64,000 bases of DNA from Lampris incognitus (Eukaryota; Chordata; Actinopteri; Lampriformes; Lampridae). Under the pieces are notes generated by a model, which searched no databases, was not told where the DNA came from, and saw only the letters and a list, made by a program, of their open reading frames with translations. Shown here in pieces: positions 1 to 10,950 of the stretch. The stretch is taken from the NCBI RefSeq assembly GCF_029633865.1, contig NC_079211.1:7780415-7844414 (forward strand). The letters are read 5' to 3'. The number at the start of each line of letters is the position of its first letter. Position 1 is the first letter of the stretch. A program made the translations under genes and the position numbers.

Positions 1-338
1 CGATGGGCTTTGGGCACCCAACACCTTGTCACCGGATTGTTATTTGTCCCTCCTTGGACACCTGTTGGTAGGTCCACTGATGACCAGGAGCACCCCACGA
101 GCCTTGCCGTTTCAGAGATGCTCTGACCCAGTCATCTGGCCAGAACAATTTGGCCTCTTGTCAAAGTTGCTTGGGTCTTTTACTCCCGCACATTCTCCTG
201 CATCCAACACGTTGACTACAAAAACTGATTGTCTGCTTACCGTCTAACCTACCCGGAGCTTGACATGAGCCCTTGTTTGGAGACGATTGTTATTTGGTTC
301 ACCTGTGAGTGGTCATAATGTTTTGGCTCATCAGGGTA
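1..338 (-). mobile_element. Tc1-like element (family T2), right end only, cut by window edge
   Basis: This stretch aligns by eye with 18790-19130, the right third of a more complete Tc1-like element. Both end in a terminal inverted repeat reading TTTTGGCTCATC. The transposase N-terminus would read on the minus strand but is broken by stops and indels here. It is a decayed DNA transposon inside the probable fgf2 intron. Confidence 0.75.
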
Positions 339-1198
339 TATTCGTCATACTTTTGGAGCAGCATTTATCATGCAATTTATTTTCCCAAATTAAAAGGTTT
401 TTTGGATTCTTTTGAGGTACGTTGTGAAGCCGGCTCCTCCAGTTTGGGAATCTGAAATGTGCAATGAAATTAACGTGTGAAAACCTGTGGTTTTGTGGAA
501 GGGCATTGGATTTGTAAAGGGCAAGGCGTTCCCTACTGGTTTGTTTACCAAAATAAAGATTCTGGGCCGGGACACAGATTTCGAAAGCCAGATATGCCTA
601 GCCTGGTTCCAGACCTCTGGATCACTATTTGCCACTTATTTTTACTCGTCCTGCCCATTTCTTAAATTTGTCAAGTTATATTTTCCCTCATCAACAGTTT
701 GTTTCCTGTTGGACAAACAACTGAGCGCGTCAGTGCCTTTGTGGGCGGGGCTAAAGTTGGAGCGGTTACGAAGCGGTGCCAGATAGAGCCAAGTAACAAA
801 AAGGCAACGGCTACGGATAAAACAGACACCGCTGTCGAAATGTATAGGTCTTTTGTCTCGTGTTTGCTGGTTGGTTTGCCACGTCTTTAAAATAGCTACA
901 GCTTCTTCAGCCCCAACAAGCATGTGATCACATTTGGCACAAATATTGCTGGAATAGAAACCCATTCTATTTCGGAGAACGTCTCCAATGTCTCCTTACC
1001 GTATGAGCAATGGTTTTACTCCGGCGCGTAGGCTGAGTAGAATTGTGGAATTGGTTATTACGTCCTTCAATAAACGGCACGTTTTGTCATTATCAGCTGA
1101 CATTTTTGGTAAACTTACTTAAGCTACTTTTCACTCCAGTGTGTTTTATGTCCACTGAAAATAATGTCAGAGTGACCGGTTAGGGAAGATGAAACCCC
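339..1198. other. No gene recognised (fgf2 intron sequence)
   Basis: AT-rich single-copy-looking DNA. No splice-flanked exon, RNA gene or repeat family was recognised. The short open frames here do not resemble any family known to me. Confidence 0.4.
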
Positions 1199-1340
1199 CG
1201 CCATTTATATCATCCATCCCTCCATTAGCCAGACCGCTTATCCTGCTCTCAGGGCTGCTGGGTGCTGGAGCCTATCCCAGCAGTCATTGGGCGGCAGGCG
1301 ACAGACCACCCTGCACAGGCCACCAGGCCATCACAGGGCC

Positions 1341-1389
<49 letters not shown>

Positions 1390-1617
1390 CTAGGGACAAT
1401 TTAGTACGGCTGATCCACCTGACCTACATGTCTTTGGACTGTGGGAGGAAACCGGAGCCCCTGGAGGAAACCCACGCAGACACGGGGAGAACATGCAAAC
1501 TGCACACAGAGGACGACCCGAGACGACCCCCAAGGTTGGACTACCCCGGAGCTGGAACCCAGGACCTTCTTGCTGTGAGACGACCACACTAACCACTGCG
1601 CCACAGTGCCGCCCCCT
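1199..1617 (-). mobile_element. SINE-B copy 1 (with internal CA repeat)
   Basis: Minus-strand copy of a teleost SINE. The head, at the high-coordinate end, has a tRNA-like B box, GGTTCCAGCTCC (GGTTCGAGCCCC in better-kept copies). The body contains the block for TTTGGACTGTGGGAGG, and the tail is built on GGATGGATGG. A (CA)n tract at about 1342-1384 sits where a GT run sits in the copies at 28040 and 57376. The body resembles the published fish Mermaid-type SINEs, but the name is from memory and not verified. Confidence 0.75.
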
Positions 1618-1889
1618 TTATATCAACCATCAAAAAAAAAAAGAGAAGAAAAGAAAGGAAACCGCTAGCAAGAAGACAATTTCAGAATGAAGGATGGAGG
1701 GGTAAGGAAAGGCCTGTATCATCTATATCAGGCTAAGAAATCTCAGCACCTGGCAAATCTTATAGATTGACAACCCTTCCAACTTCCTCAAAACATGACG
1801 GTCATTATTTGCTTTGATAAAGTGAAAAGCTTACTGATAGTTCCTTTAAGTTTAAAAGCAGACATTTTCTGTCTTTCCTCCTTTCTTTC

Positions 1890-2283
1890 TTTCTTTTCTC
1901 CCCAATTGTATCCGGCCAACCACCCCACTCTTTCGAGCCGACCCGGTCTCTGCTCCACCCCCTCCGCAATCCGGGGAGGGCTGCAGACTACCACATGCCT
2001 CCTCCAATACATGTGGAGTCACCAGCCACTTCTTTTCACCTGACGGTGAGGAGTTTCACCAGGGGGACGTAGCACGTGGGAGGATCATGCTATTCCCCCC
2101 AGTCCCCCCCCCCCGGACAGGCACCCCGACCGACCAGAGGAGGCACTAGTGCAGCGACCAGGACACATACCCACATTCGGCTTCCCACCCGCAGACACGG
2201 CCAATTGTGTCTGTAGGGATTCAAACCAGCGATCCCCGTGTTGGTAGTCAACCGAATAGACTGCTGCGCTACCTGGATGCTCC
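1890..2283 (-). mobile_element. SINE-A copy 1
   Basis: Minus-strand copy of the most abundant repeat here, a tRNA-derived SINE of about 440 bp. Its order is: tRNA-like head with A box and B box (GGTTCGAATCC in good copies), a body with the GCTGCAGACTACCACATG block, and an A/G-rich tail. This copy has lost part of the head-body junction. Confidence 0.85.
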
Positions 2284-2399
2284 TAAGAGGAGACATTTTC
2301 AGAGAGGTTTCTTCCTCTCTGACTAAAGACTTGGATTTTATTTCTGCTGTTAATGTTTCTGACCTCTCCAGATCGCTGAACATGTGGCGCTTCAACATC

Positions 2400-3695
2400 C
2401 TGTAACGACATTTCCTGTGGAACGACATTTCCTGTGGAACGACATCTCCTGTGGAACGACATTTCCTGTGGAACGACATTTCCTGTGGAACGACATCTGC
2501 TGTGGAACGACATTTCCTGTGGAACGACATCTCCTGTGGAACGACATTTCCTGTGGAACGACATTTCCTGTGGAACGACATCTCCTGTGGAACGACATCT
2601 CCTGTGGAACGACATTTCCTGTGGAACGACATCTCCTGTGAAACGACATTTCCTGTGGAACGACATTTCCTGTGGAACGACATTTCCTGTGGAACGACAT
2701 CTCCTGTGGAACGACATTTCCTGTGGAACGACATTTCCTGTGGAACGACATTTCCTGTGGAACGACATCTCCTGTGGAACGACATTTCCTGTGGAACGAC
2801 ATTTCCTGTGGAACGACATTTCCTGTGGAACGACATCTCCTGTGGAACGACATTTCCTGTGGAACGACATTTCCTGTGGAACGACACTTCCTGTGGAACG
2901 GCATTTGCTGTGGAACGACATCTCCTGTGGAACGACATCTCCTGTGGAACGACATTTCCTGTGGAACGACATTTCATGTGGAAAGACATTTCCTGTGGAA
3001 CGACATTTCATGTGGAAAGACATTTCCTGTGGAACGACATTTCATGTGGAAAGACATTTCCTGTGGAACGACATCTCCTGTGGAACGACATTTCCTGTGG
3101 AACGACATCTCCTGTGGAACGACATTTCCTGTGGAACGACATTTCCTGTGGAACGACATTTCCTGTGGAACGACATCTCCTGTGGAACGACATTTCCTGT
3201 GGAACGACATTTCCTGTGGAACGACATTTCCTGTGGAACGACATCTCCTGTGGAACGACATTTCCTGTGGAACGACATTTCCTGTGGAATGACATTTCCT
3301 GTGGAACGACATCTCCTGTGGAACGACATTTCCTGTGGAACGACATTTCCTGTGGAACGACACCTCCTGTGGAACGGCATTTGCTGTGGAACGACATCTC
3401 CTGTGGAACGACATCTCCTGTGGAACGACATTTCCTGTGGAACGACATTTCATGTGGAAAGACATTTCCTGTGGAACGACATTTCATGTGGAAAGACATT
3501 TCCTGTGGAACGACATTTCATGTGGAAAGACATTTCCTGTGGAACGACATCTCCTGTGGAACGACATTTCCTGTGGAACGACATTTCCTGTGGAACGACA
3601 TCTCCTGTGGAACGACATTTCCTGTGGAATGACATCTCCTGTGGAACGACATTTCCTGTGGAACGACATCTCCTGTGGAACGACATTTCCTGTGA
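2400..3695. repeat. 17-bp minisatellite, about 76 copies, with higher-order structure
   Basis: The unit is AACGACATTTCCTGTGG, repeated about 76 times in near-perfect register. Variants include CATCTCC, CATTTGC, and an ATG-TGGAAAG form. A marked block containing the GGCATTTGCTG variant starts at 2901 and recurs at 3377. The 476-bp offset is exactly 28 units, so a 28-mer has been duplicated as a block. The unit holds no stop codon in any frame of either strand, and because 17 is not a multiple of 3 each strand encodes the same 17-residue peptide period in all three frames. That explains several long overlapping open frames (up to 436 codons). I do not regard them as genes. Confidence 0.95.
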
Positions 3696-3859
3696 CAGTG
3701 TAGAGGATGCCTTGTGGATAGCCTTACTTGCGCCTGTGTATTAAACATCTCTATATTTCTGCCTTTTTAACTGCAGAATTAAAAACATTTTTAAAGGTCA
3801 TGTAATGTTTTGACACCATGACAGTTAAAAAGAATTAAGAAATATTACTATTCACTGAC

Positions 3860-3988
3860 AGTCAGAACCAGAACCAGAAATATTTATTCATCCCCGAGGG
3901 GAAGTTGGGTCCTATTACCGACACTCACGCTCTCGTAAAGAAAAACTAAGACGATACAAGATGACAAGAAAATAGAAATAGAAGATAA
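3860..3988 (-). repeat. Probable retroelement 3' end fragment
   Basis: The TTTATTCATCCCCGAGGGG motif resembles the 3' ends of fish retroelements in reverse orientation. It appears to continue at 4637 after the SINE-A copy that lies between. Family not identified. Confidence 0.4.
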
Positions 3989-4393
3989 GGGGGCATCCGG
4001 GTAGCGTGGCGGTCTATTCTGTTGCTTACCAACACGGGCATCACGGTTCGAATCCCTGTGTTACCTGCGGCTTGGTCGGGCATCCCTACAGACACTATTG
4101 GCCGTGTCAGCGGGTGGGAAGTCGGCGGTTGGTATGTGTCCTGGTCGCTGCACTAGCGCCTCCTCTGGTCAGAGGGGGAACTGGGGGGCATAGCGCTCCC
4201 CTGGTGAAACTCCTCACTGTCAGGTGAAAAGATGCGGCTGGCGACTCCACCATGTATGGGAGGAGGCATGTGGTAGTCTGCAGCCCTCCCCGGATCAGCA
4301 GAGGGGGCGGAGCAGCGGCCGGGGCGGCTCAGAAGAGTGGGGTAATTGGCCAAATACAATTGGGGAGGAAAAGGGGGGAGGAAAAAAAATGTC
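3989..4393 (+). mobile_element. SINE-A copy 2
   Basis: Plus-strand copy with the tRNA-like head (B box GGTTCGAATCC) and the full body. The sequence GAAATAGAAGATA occurs just before the SINE and again at about 4624-4636, which looks like a target-site duplication enclosing the SINE plus about 230 bp of other DNA. The end of that 230-bp segment resembles the SINE tail, so the copy may have been split by a later insertion. Confidence 0.85.
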
Positions 4394-4636
4394 TATCTGT
4401 CAAGGAGACATGTAATTATAGGAAAATCAAGATGGGGGTAACATGTCATTCATGGGCCTTTTAAATGTATTATTTTTGGGTGTAAAATGACTTCCAACAT
4501 CAGCCGAAGCACAACGGTTTGTTGAGGCTTCATTGACTCTCTGTTGACGTCCGTTGACCAACCGCAAGTCTTTCTCAACTCGTGAAAAGTACAATTTAGG
4601 TGGAAAAAAAAGGGAGGGGGGGAGAAATAGAAGATA

Positions 4637-4990
4637 GAATAAGAAACAGAAATAAGAATAAAATATATAACCATATGTGCACCATGCTGCAGTGTGTAGC
4701 ACCCTGTCTGTAGTGTATCACTGCAGCATGGAACAACGGCACAAGCAAACCACCGGCAGGGTAAAGCAAGTGGAAGGGCCCGTCTAATGACTACTGACTC
4801 AGAGTGTCTGACACTTTGAAAGAGGAGTTGTAAAGTTTGATGGCCGCAGACAGGCATGACCTCCTGTGGCGCTCTGTAGCGCACTTCAGCAGAATGAGTC
4901 TATAACCAAAAGTACTCCTGTGCCCGACCGGCACGTCATGGAGTTGGGTGGGAGACGTCGTCCGTGACGGGACATGAATATTGCTGTTTA
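4637..4990 (-). repeat. Probable retroelement remnant
   Basis: Low-complexity AT-rich start, then sequence that resembles fish LINE 3' regions read on the minus strand. No intact coding frame. The assignment rests on general resemblance only. Confidence 0.35.
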
Positions 4991-5674
4991 ATTTAACTTT
5001 TTATTTTTTTAGATCTTTACAACACATTCCTCTTGGAGACCGTGTGGGCTACATGTTCAGGGGTTAAACTCACTTTACTGCCAGATGAAACCGTTCAAAG
5101 TGGAGAAGCTGCGTTTGGTGTATTTCCTCCTGTGGTTAGCGATAAAGGCAGTCATCCTCTGTTATTGAAAATGGGACGAACGGACACGTTTCCTGTCGTA
5201 ATCAGCTGTTGTGGCTCGCCTTAATGTAAGCTGACTCAAACACTCGGTGACATTAGTTACTCTGTTTTGGAAACAAAACACTGACTCGCTCGCCAAAGAT
5301 CAGTCCTCCCTCGGCGGAGGGAAGTGTTCAGGTCTGCGTCGTTTCTGGCCAGTTCTCCCGCGTCACACTGACAAACATGAAATAAAGAAGAGGTTGTTCT
5401 GTAACGTCATCCGTAGATGGATGGGGTTCCGAACACAGAGTGACCCGGTGCTGAGAGAGACTGGCCTGTAACCAGGGGTCACGAGTTCAATCCCTGTGAC
5501 AGCCGCTCGGTCCGTTCCCTGCCAGCATGCCCAAAACAATGTGCTGTCTTTTAGTAAACGACCTGTACATGTGAGTCTCTCAGCGGAGGAACACATTCTT
5601 CATACCGCTCACTGTGTGGCCTGATAAGGGACACGCCCTGCTGGCCAATCTAGTGTTTTATTTGCCAGTTAAGG
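4991..5674. other. No gene recognised
   Basis: No exon, RNA gene or known repeat recognised. The sequence GCCAGTTAAG near 5634 is the left copy of the target-site duplication of the next SINE. Confidence 0.4.
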
Positions 5675-6105
5675 TTTTTTTTGGGGGGGGGGGATTTTTT
5701 CCCCCCAATTACCCCACTCTTCTGAGCCGTCCCGGTCTCTGCTCCACCCCCTCTGCCGATCCGGGGAGGGCTGCAGACTACCACATGCCTCCTCCCATAC
5801 ATGTGGAGTCGCCAGCCTCTTCTTTTCACCTGACAGTGAGGAGTTTCACCAGGGGGACGTAGCGCGTGGGAGGATCACGCTATTCCCCCCAGTTCCCCCT
5901 CCCCCTAGAACAGGCGCCCTGACCGACCAGGGGAGGCGCTACTGCAGCGACCAGGGCACATACTCACATCCAGCTTCCCACCCACAGACTCAGCCAATTG
6001 TGTCTGTAGCGACGCCCGATCAAGCCGGAGGTAACACGGGGATTCGAACCGGCGATCCCCATGATGGTGGGCAACGGAATAGACCACCCCGCCACCTGGA
6101 CACCC
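5675..6105 (-). mobile_element. SINE-A copy 3 with target-site duplication
   Basis: Minus-strand near-full-length copy. GCCAGTTAAG occurs on both sides (about 5634 and 6106), a 10-bp target-site duplication. The head-end sequence with its right flank recurs 275 bp downstream at about 6366. Confidence 0.9.
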
Positions 6106-6432
6106 GCCAGTTAAGTTTTGATCAGTGCCTTGGAATAGTACTCATTGGTATTATCAAATAATACCAATGACACTTGGAATAGTACTCAGCATTGGTATTA
6201 TCAAATAATACCAATGACACTTGGAATAGTACTCAGCATTGGTATTATCAAATAATACCAGTGACACTTGGAATAGTACTCAGCATTGGTATTATCAAAT
6301 AATACCAGTGACACTTGGAATAGTACTCAGCATTGGTATTATCAAATACCAATTGGTATTATCACGCCACCTGGACACCCGCCAGTTAAGTTTTGATCAG
6401 TGCCTTGGAATACTACTCATTGGTATTATCAA
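6106..6432. repeat. 47-bp tandem repeat with palindromic core, plus duplicated flank
   Basis: About five copies of a 47-bp unit (ACTTGGAATAGTACTCAGC...), with starts at 6172 and 6219 among others. Each contains the 11-bp inverted repeat ATTGGTATTAT / ATAATACCAAT around CAA. The array is followed at about 6366-6432 by a second copy of the preceding SINE end and its flank, 275 bp away from the first. The array and the flank duplication probably arose together. Confidence 0.85.
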
Positions 6433-7084
6433 AATAATTCAAGGTGTATTGTATTATATGATACGATTTCTTCAGCTTAAAAAAAAACCCAAAAACGGAA
6501 CACTCTAAAATCACCAGAATGGGTGTTTATAACCACAACAGTATGAGCTACCTTTCATCGCTCATTGAGACAAAAACAACGTGGTCATTGTCTGGTCCTG
6601 GATAAGACCCATGTTTGGCTCAAAACACTGGCTCCTTTACAACGAATGGTGCAAATCCAAGTAACACTTTTCAGGTATTGATGATTTAATGTTGTTTGAT
6701 GGTTGACCCAGCAACTCAGTTGGTTATGCACAACCAGCCTACCTTCTTGCACCTTTTAACTGCTCAGTATTGGCCTTTCACACTATTGGACATTTTTTTC
6801 CACCATAACCTTTTAATGCATATTTAGAGTTGCGTCACAGCTCCCTGCTGGTCAGTGATCACTGACCTGTGAGGAAACATTACACACATGGTGCTGCTAC
6901 TGCCATTATTCCATTTGAGTCACATTCATGTTCTTTATATTGGAATAACCAGGAATCTGGTGTACATTTAAGTTTGTTATATGCTTTTGCAACATGCATT
7001 GATCAAATCTATTGCATGGGAAGCCGACTTTGAGCGGCCACAGTCAACTTAGCAACAATAAACCAGTTGATGTAAAAACACACT
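6433..7084. other. No gene recognised
   Basis: AT-rich sequence with no recognised exon or repeat family. Confidence 0.4.
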
Positions 7085-7440
7085 GGGCGGCATGGTGGTC
7101 CAGTGGTTAGTGCTGTCACCTCACAGCAAGAAGGTTCTGGGTTCGAACCCCAGGGTTGTCCAACCTTGGGGGGGGGGGGGGGTCATCCTCTGTGTGGAGT
7201 TTACATGTTCCCCCCGTGTCTGTGGTGGGTTTCCTCCCGGTGCTCCAGTTTCCCCCACCATCAAAAAGACGCGCATGTTAGGGTTTATACTCGTGTCTGA
7301 GCCCCTGACCGAGGCAATGGGAAACGAACTGGAGTTGGCAGCAGCCCACAGCTCCTAGCGACACAGATCACAGCTAGGGTGGGTTAATTTGCAGTAACTT
7401 ACTTTCCCCAAGGGGATTAATAAAGGAAATTTAACTCAAA
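7085..7440 (+). mobile_element. SINE-B copy 2 (alternative tail)
   Basis: Plus-strand copy with the SINE-B head (B box GGTTCGAACCCC). The tail ends in GGGGATTAATAAAGG instead of the GGATGGATGG tail of copies 1, 4, 5 and 7. Copies 3 and 6 share this alternative tail, so two subfamilies are present. Confidence 0.8.
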
Positions 7441-7711
7441 TCCAAAGTTTTGGGGGGCAGATTTTATCACGATAAAGTCTGAATCAAAAGTACAGTTGGT
7501 TTTCTTTTTCAATTATAACCTCAGACATAAAATGAGATTAGTTGTGTATGACAATCTGGGTACAAAACAGGCTGTTCCTTTAATCCAGGGGTCTCAAACT
7601 CAATTGACATGGGGGCCACTTGACAGGTGGTTTGATTATATAAACGTCACATCGTTTTTGATTATTATTTCACATTTTTTCAGAGTTTTCACATGAATAG
7701 GTACCTATATA

Positions 7712-8908
7712 CACTACCGTTCAAAAGTTTGGGATCACCCAAACAATTTTGTGTTTTCCATGAAAAGTCACACTTATTCACCACCATATGTTGTGAAATG
7801 AATAGAAAATAGAGTCAAGACATTGACAAGGTTAGAAATAATGATTTGTATTTGAAATAAGATTTTTTTTACATCAAACTTTGCTTTCGTCAAAGAATCC
7901 TCCATTTGCAGCAATTACAGCATTGCAGACCTTTGGCATTCTAGCTGTTAATTTGTTGAGGTAATCTGGAGAAATTGCACCCCACGCTTCCAGAAGCAGC
8001 TCCCACAAGTTGGATTGGTTGGATGGGCACTTCTTTGAGCAGATTGAGTTTCTGGAGCATCACATTTGTGGGGTCAATTAAACGCTCAAAATGGCCAGAA
8101 AAAGAGAACTTTCATCTGAAACTCGACAGTCTATTCTTGTTCTTAGAAATGAAGGCTATTCCATGCGAGAAATTGCTAAGAAATTGAAGATTTCCTACAC
8201 CGGTGTGTACTACTCCCTTCAGAGGACAGCACAAACAGGCTCTAACCAGAGTAGAAAAAGAAGTGGGAGGCCGTGTTGCACAACTGAGCAAGAAGATAAG
8301 TACATTAGAGTCTCTAGTTTGAGAAACAGACGCCTCACAGGTCCCCAACTGGCATCTTCATTAAATAGTACCTGTTAGAGCCTGTTTGTGCTGTCCTCTG
8401 AAGGGAGTAGTACACACCGGTGTAGGAAATCTTCAATTTCTTAGCAATTTCTCGCATGGAATAGCCTTCATTTCTAAGAACAAGAATAGACTGTCGAGTT
8501 TCAGATGAAAGTTCTCTTTTTCTGGCCATTTTGAGCGTTTAATTGACCCCACAAATGTGATGCTCCAGAAACTCAATCTGCTCAAAGAAGTGCCCATCCA
8601 ACCAATCCAACTTGTGGGAGCTGCTTCTGGAAGCGTGGGGTGCAATTTCTCCAGATTACCTCAACAAATTAACAGCTAGAATGCCAAAGGTCTGCAGTGC
8701 TGTAATTGCTGCAAATGGAGGATTCTTTGACGAAAGCAAAGTTTGATGTAAAAAAAATCTTATTTCAAATACAAATCATTATTTCTAACCTTGTCAATGT
8801 CTTGACTCTATTTTCTATTCATTTCACAACGTATGGTGGTGAATAAGTGTGACTTTTCATGGAAAACACGAAATTGTTTGGGTGATCCCAAACTTTTGAA
8901 CGGTAGTG
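7712..8908. mobile_element. Palindromic Tc1-like element with two 535-bp inverted arms
   Basis: The TA target duplication is at 7710-7711 and 8909-8910. The ends read CACTACCGTTCAAAAG inward from both sides. The left arm (7712-8246) and right arm (8374-8908) have equal length and are nearly identical inverted copies; only a few differences were seen. The spacer is 127 bp. Each arm carries the start of a Tc1/mariner transposase (MARKRELSSETRQ...) with its helix-turn-helix region, at 8091-8246 on plus and about 8529-8374 on minus. The left copy reads on into the spacer (about 96 residues in all). The catalytic DDE part is absent, so the element could move only with a transposase supplied in trans. 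It lies within the 3' part of the hAT element. Confidence 0.9.
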
Positions 8909-9050
8909 TACATAGTGTAGCCTGGCTTAGGCCTATATATTTAACCTACTTCTTGCCAGAAACCTGGCACTTCTTCTGCTGACACAGGTGATGCACATTT
9001 GCTTTCAGGGACTGGGCAGTGGACACCCTGAGAGGAAAGCCTGGAGATGT

Positions 9051-10950
9051 TCATTGGTCAGTCTGGCTTTGATTTATTAAAGGTTGTAATTGAGAACAGT
9101 TTCTCACACAAACAAGTGCTGCCGTAAAGACACGTGGCCTGCCTGAACAGTTTGGACAACTGTGAGAATGTTTTGGGAAGGAGAAACTGTCCCAAGCAGC
9201 TCCTGCTTTCCTTGTGCCTCTGAACTTTGCCTTGAGCTCAGTGTTGCACTGCAAGTCTGTGAGCTCCATTTGAAATGTGCTTGGCACACTGTCCACATCA
9301 GAGGAGAAGGGCTCTGCAAATAACTGGAAAATGGTGCTGCGAGTCTTAAAATCAGAAAGGCGATGCTCAAACTTCTGCTGCAGATGGTCAATGGCAGTCA
9401 CATACTCATCAACGATGACTCTGGCACCATCATCAATAATTGACTGGCATGTTGGGAAGTGGACATATCTTTTCTCTGTGAGCTGTTGAGTTTCATAGAG
9501 AACGCTTTCAAATGCTACAGTGACAAGTTGGTGTGTCCCCTGCAGTTTTAAATTAAGCGTGTTAAGTGCCTGTGTGATATCGACTAAGAAAGCTAAATCC
9601 ATGAGCCATTTGGGATCATCAAGTTCAGGAACATGAAGCCTGCCGTCTTTCATGAATTCTCTGATCGCCTCCCTCAATTCAAAACACCTTTTCAGGACAC
9701 TGCCCCTGCTCAACCAGCACACTTCTGAGAAGTACAACACATCTCCATATGTTGCATCTATTTCCTCCAGAAACGCACAGAACTGATGGTGTTGTAAACC
9801 TCTTGATCTGATGTAATTCATGCATTTCACCACAACGTTCTAACACTGTCACATTTCAAGCATTTGCTGCAGAGTGCCTGCTGCTGAAGGATACAGTTGC
9901 AGAATCTACATTCTCTTCCTCCAGCTCTCTTTGAGTTAATGCTACAAGCCCATTTTTTTTCTTTCCGGCACTATCGGTGGTGATCCCAGCCAATTTATTC
10001 CAGGGTAGACCAGCACCCTCCGTTGCATTGCACAGCACCTGGAATATATCTTTGGTTTTAGTCTTTCCCTGCATTGGATATAAAGTTAGCAGTTCTTCTG
10101 TTAACTCAAGTGGTCCTTGATGCCCCTTACAAATAGCAAGCTGAGCAATTGTCCTTAACATCTGTGCTTTCACCAAGTGCCAAAGAATGGTGCGTGAAAT
10201 CTGTCTTCATGCATGCTCAGTAATGGAGGAAAGAAAGTTGAATCAGTTCATCTGGAGACAACGTTTATTGAGAGAGACGTTCCATCGCGCCTCTAAGTGA
10301 CCTCTTAGCCACTGTATTGTTTATAAGGGTGGGATACCTGCAGTCAGCTGAGACCGAAGAGGTCACTTAGGCGAGTGATGAAACGTTTCTCAAGAAACGT
10401 TGTGTCCAGATGAACTGATTCAACTTTCTTTGAGTGCGTGAAATCGTTTGCTTTAGTACAAACCTGTCTGTAAATGTCGCCTGACGACTCGCTGATCCGT
10501 CCCGCCACTGTATTTGGGCTGAGACTTATGTTTCCGAATAAAGATGCCTTCTCCGGGCAAACGATATTCACTACCTGCAGCACGCAGTCTCTCAGAAACT
10601 GTCCCTCCGATGGCTTGCCAGCCTTCGCTATTGCCTCGCTTACCACATTTTTATGCAGCTCACAGTCTTTTTTGGCTTTGTGAAAACAGTTCTGCTGACA
10701 GGACAGACTTTTTTGAAAGTGTGCTGCCTTTCTCTCCCTCTCCTCGCCTTTGAACCGACCATGCTCCTCTTGCATGTTGAGTGGTGTGATGTCGCTTCAG
10801 ATTCAAATCCTTCAGAACGGCAATTTTTTCCTTGCAAATTAGACTGATCGCGGACGCATTAAATTCAGCGAGGAAGTAGTTGCGTGTCCATTTCTGTTGG
10901 AACTGTCGGTGCTCCTGGTCAGCTTTTCTTTTGGCTTTTGAAACGGACAT
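9051..10950 (-). pseudogene. hAT transposase pseudogene (GTF2IRD2-like type)
   Basis: The start is at 10950 (MSVSKAKRKADQEHRQF...), followed by a degenerate BED-like finger (LICKE...HHTTQHA). The middle contains CPEKASLFGNISLSPNTVA, a conserved hAT block, and the DFTH...ESTDV motif; the latter is split by the Penelope insertion at 10203-10433. The C-terminal half (9051-9833) has LVDITQALNTLNLKLQG and similar stretches seen in this hAT group. Frameshifts near 10770 and 9845 and a decayed C-terminus show it is dead. The family also gave rise to the host gene GTF2IRD2 in mammals, but nothing here suggests a domesticated copy. Confidence 0.8.
10203..10433 (+). mobile_element. Penelope-like element end, folded back, 12-bp target duplication
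   Basis: GTGCGTGAAATC occurs at 10191-10202 and 10434-10445, a perfect 12-bp target-site duplication. The right half (about 10310-10433) matches the Penelope 3' terminus at 40760-40860, including CACTGTATTGTTTATAAGG. The left half is an inverted copy of the same end. The outermost 34 bp of the two arms differ at one position, and inner parts are more diverged. Removing the insert restores continuity of the hAT transposase. Confidence 0.85.

Noticed and set aside
2400-3695. TTCCTGTGGAA in each unit as a STAT (GAS) site
   Set aside because: The spacing between TTC and GAA is five bases; STAT sites need three (or four for STAT6).
2090-3748. Several long overlapping open frames (up to 436 codons) that could be read as a repeat protein
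   Set aside because: They exist in all frames of both strands because the 17-bp unit has no stop codons. There is no start context, splice signal or known domain.
10350-10433. Possible hammerhead ribozyme in the Penelope end (some Penelope-like elements carry one)
   Set aside because: The CUGANGA core followed by a helix and GAAA could not be laid out. GTGATGAAACG is only partly similar.
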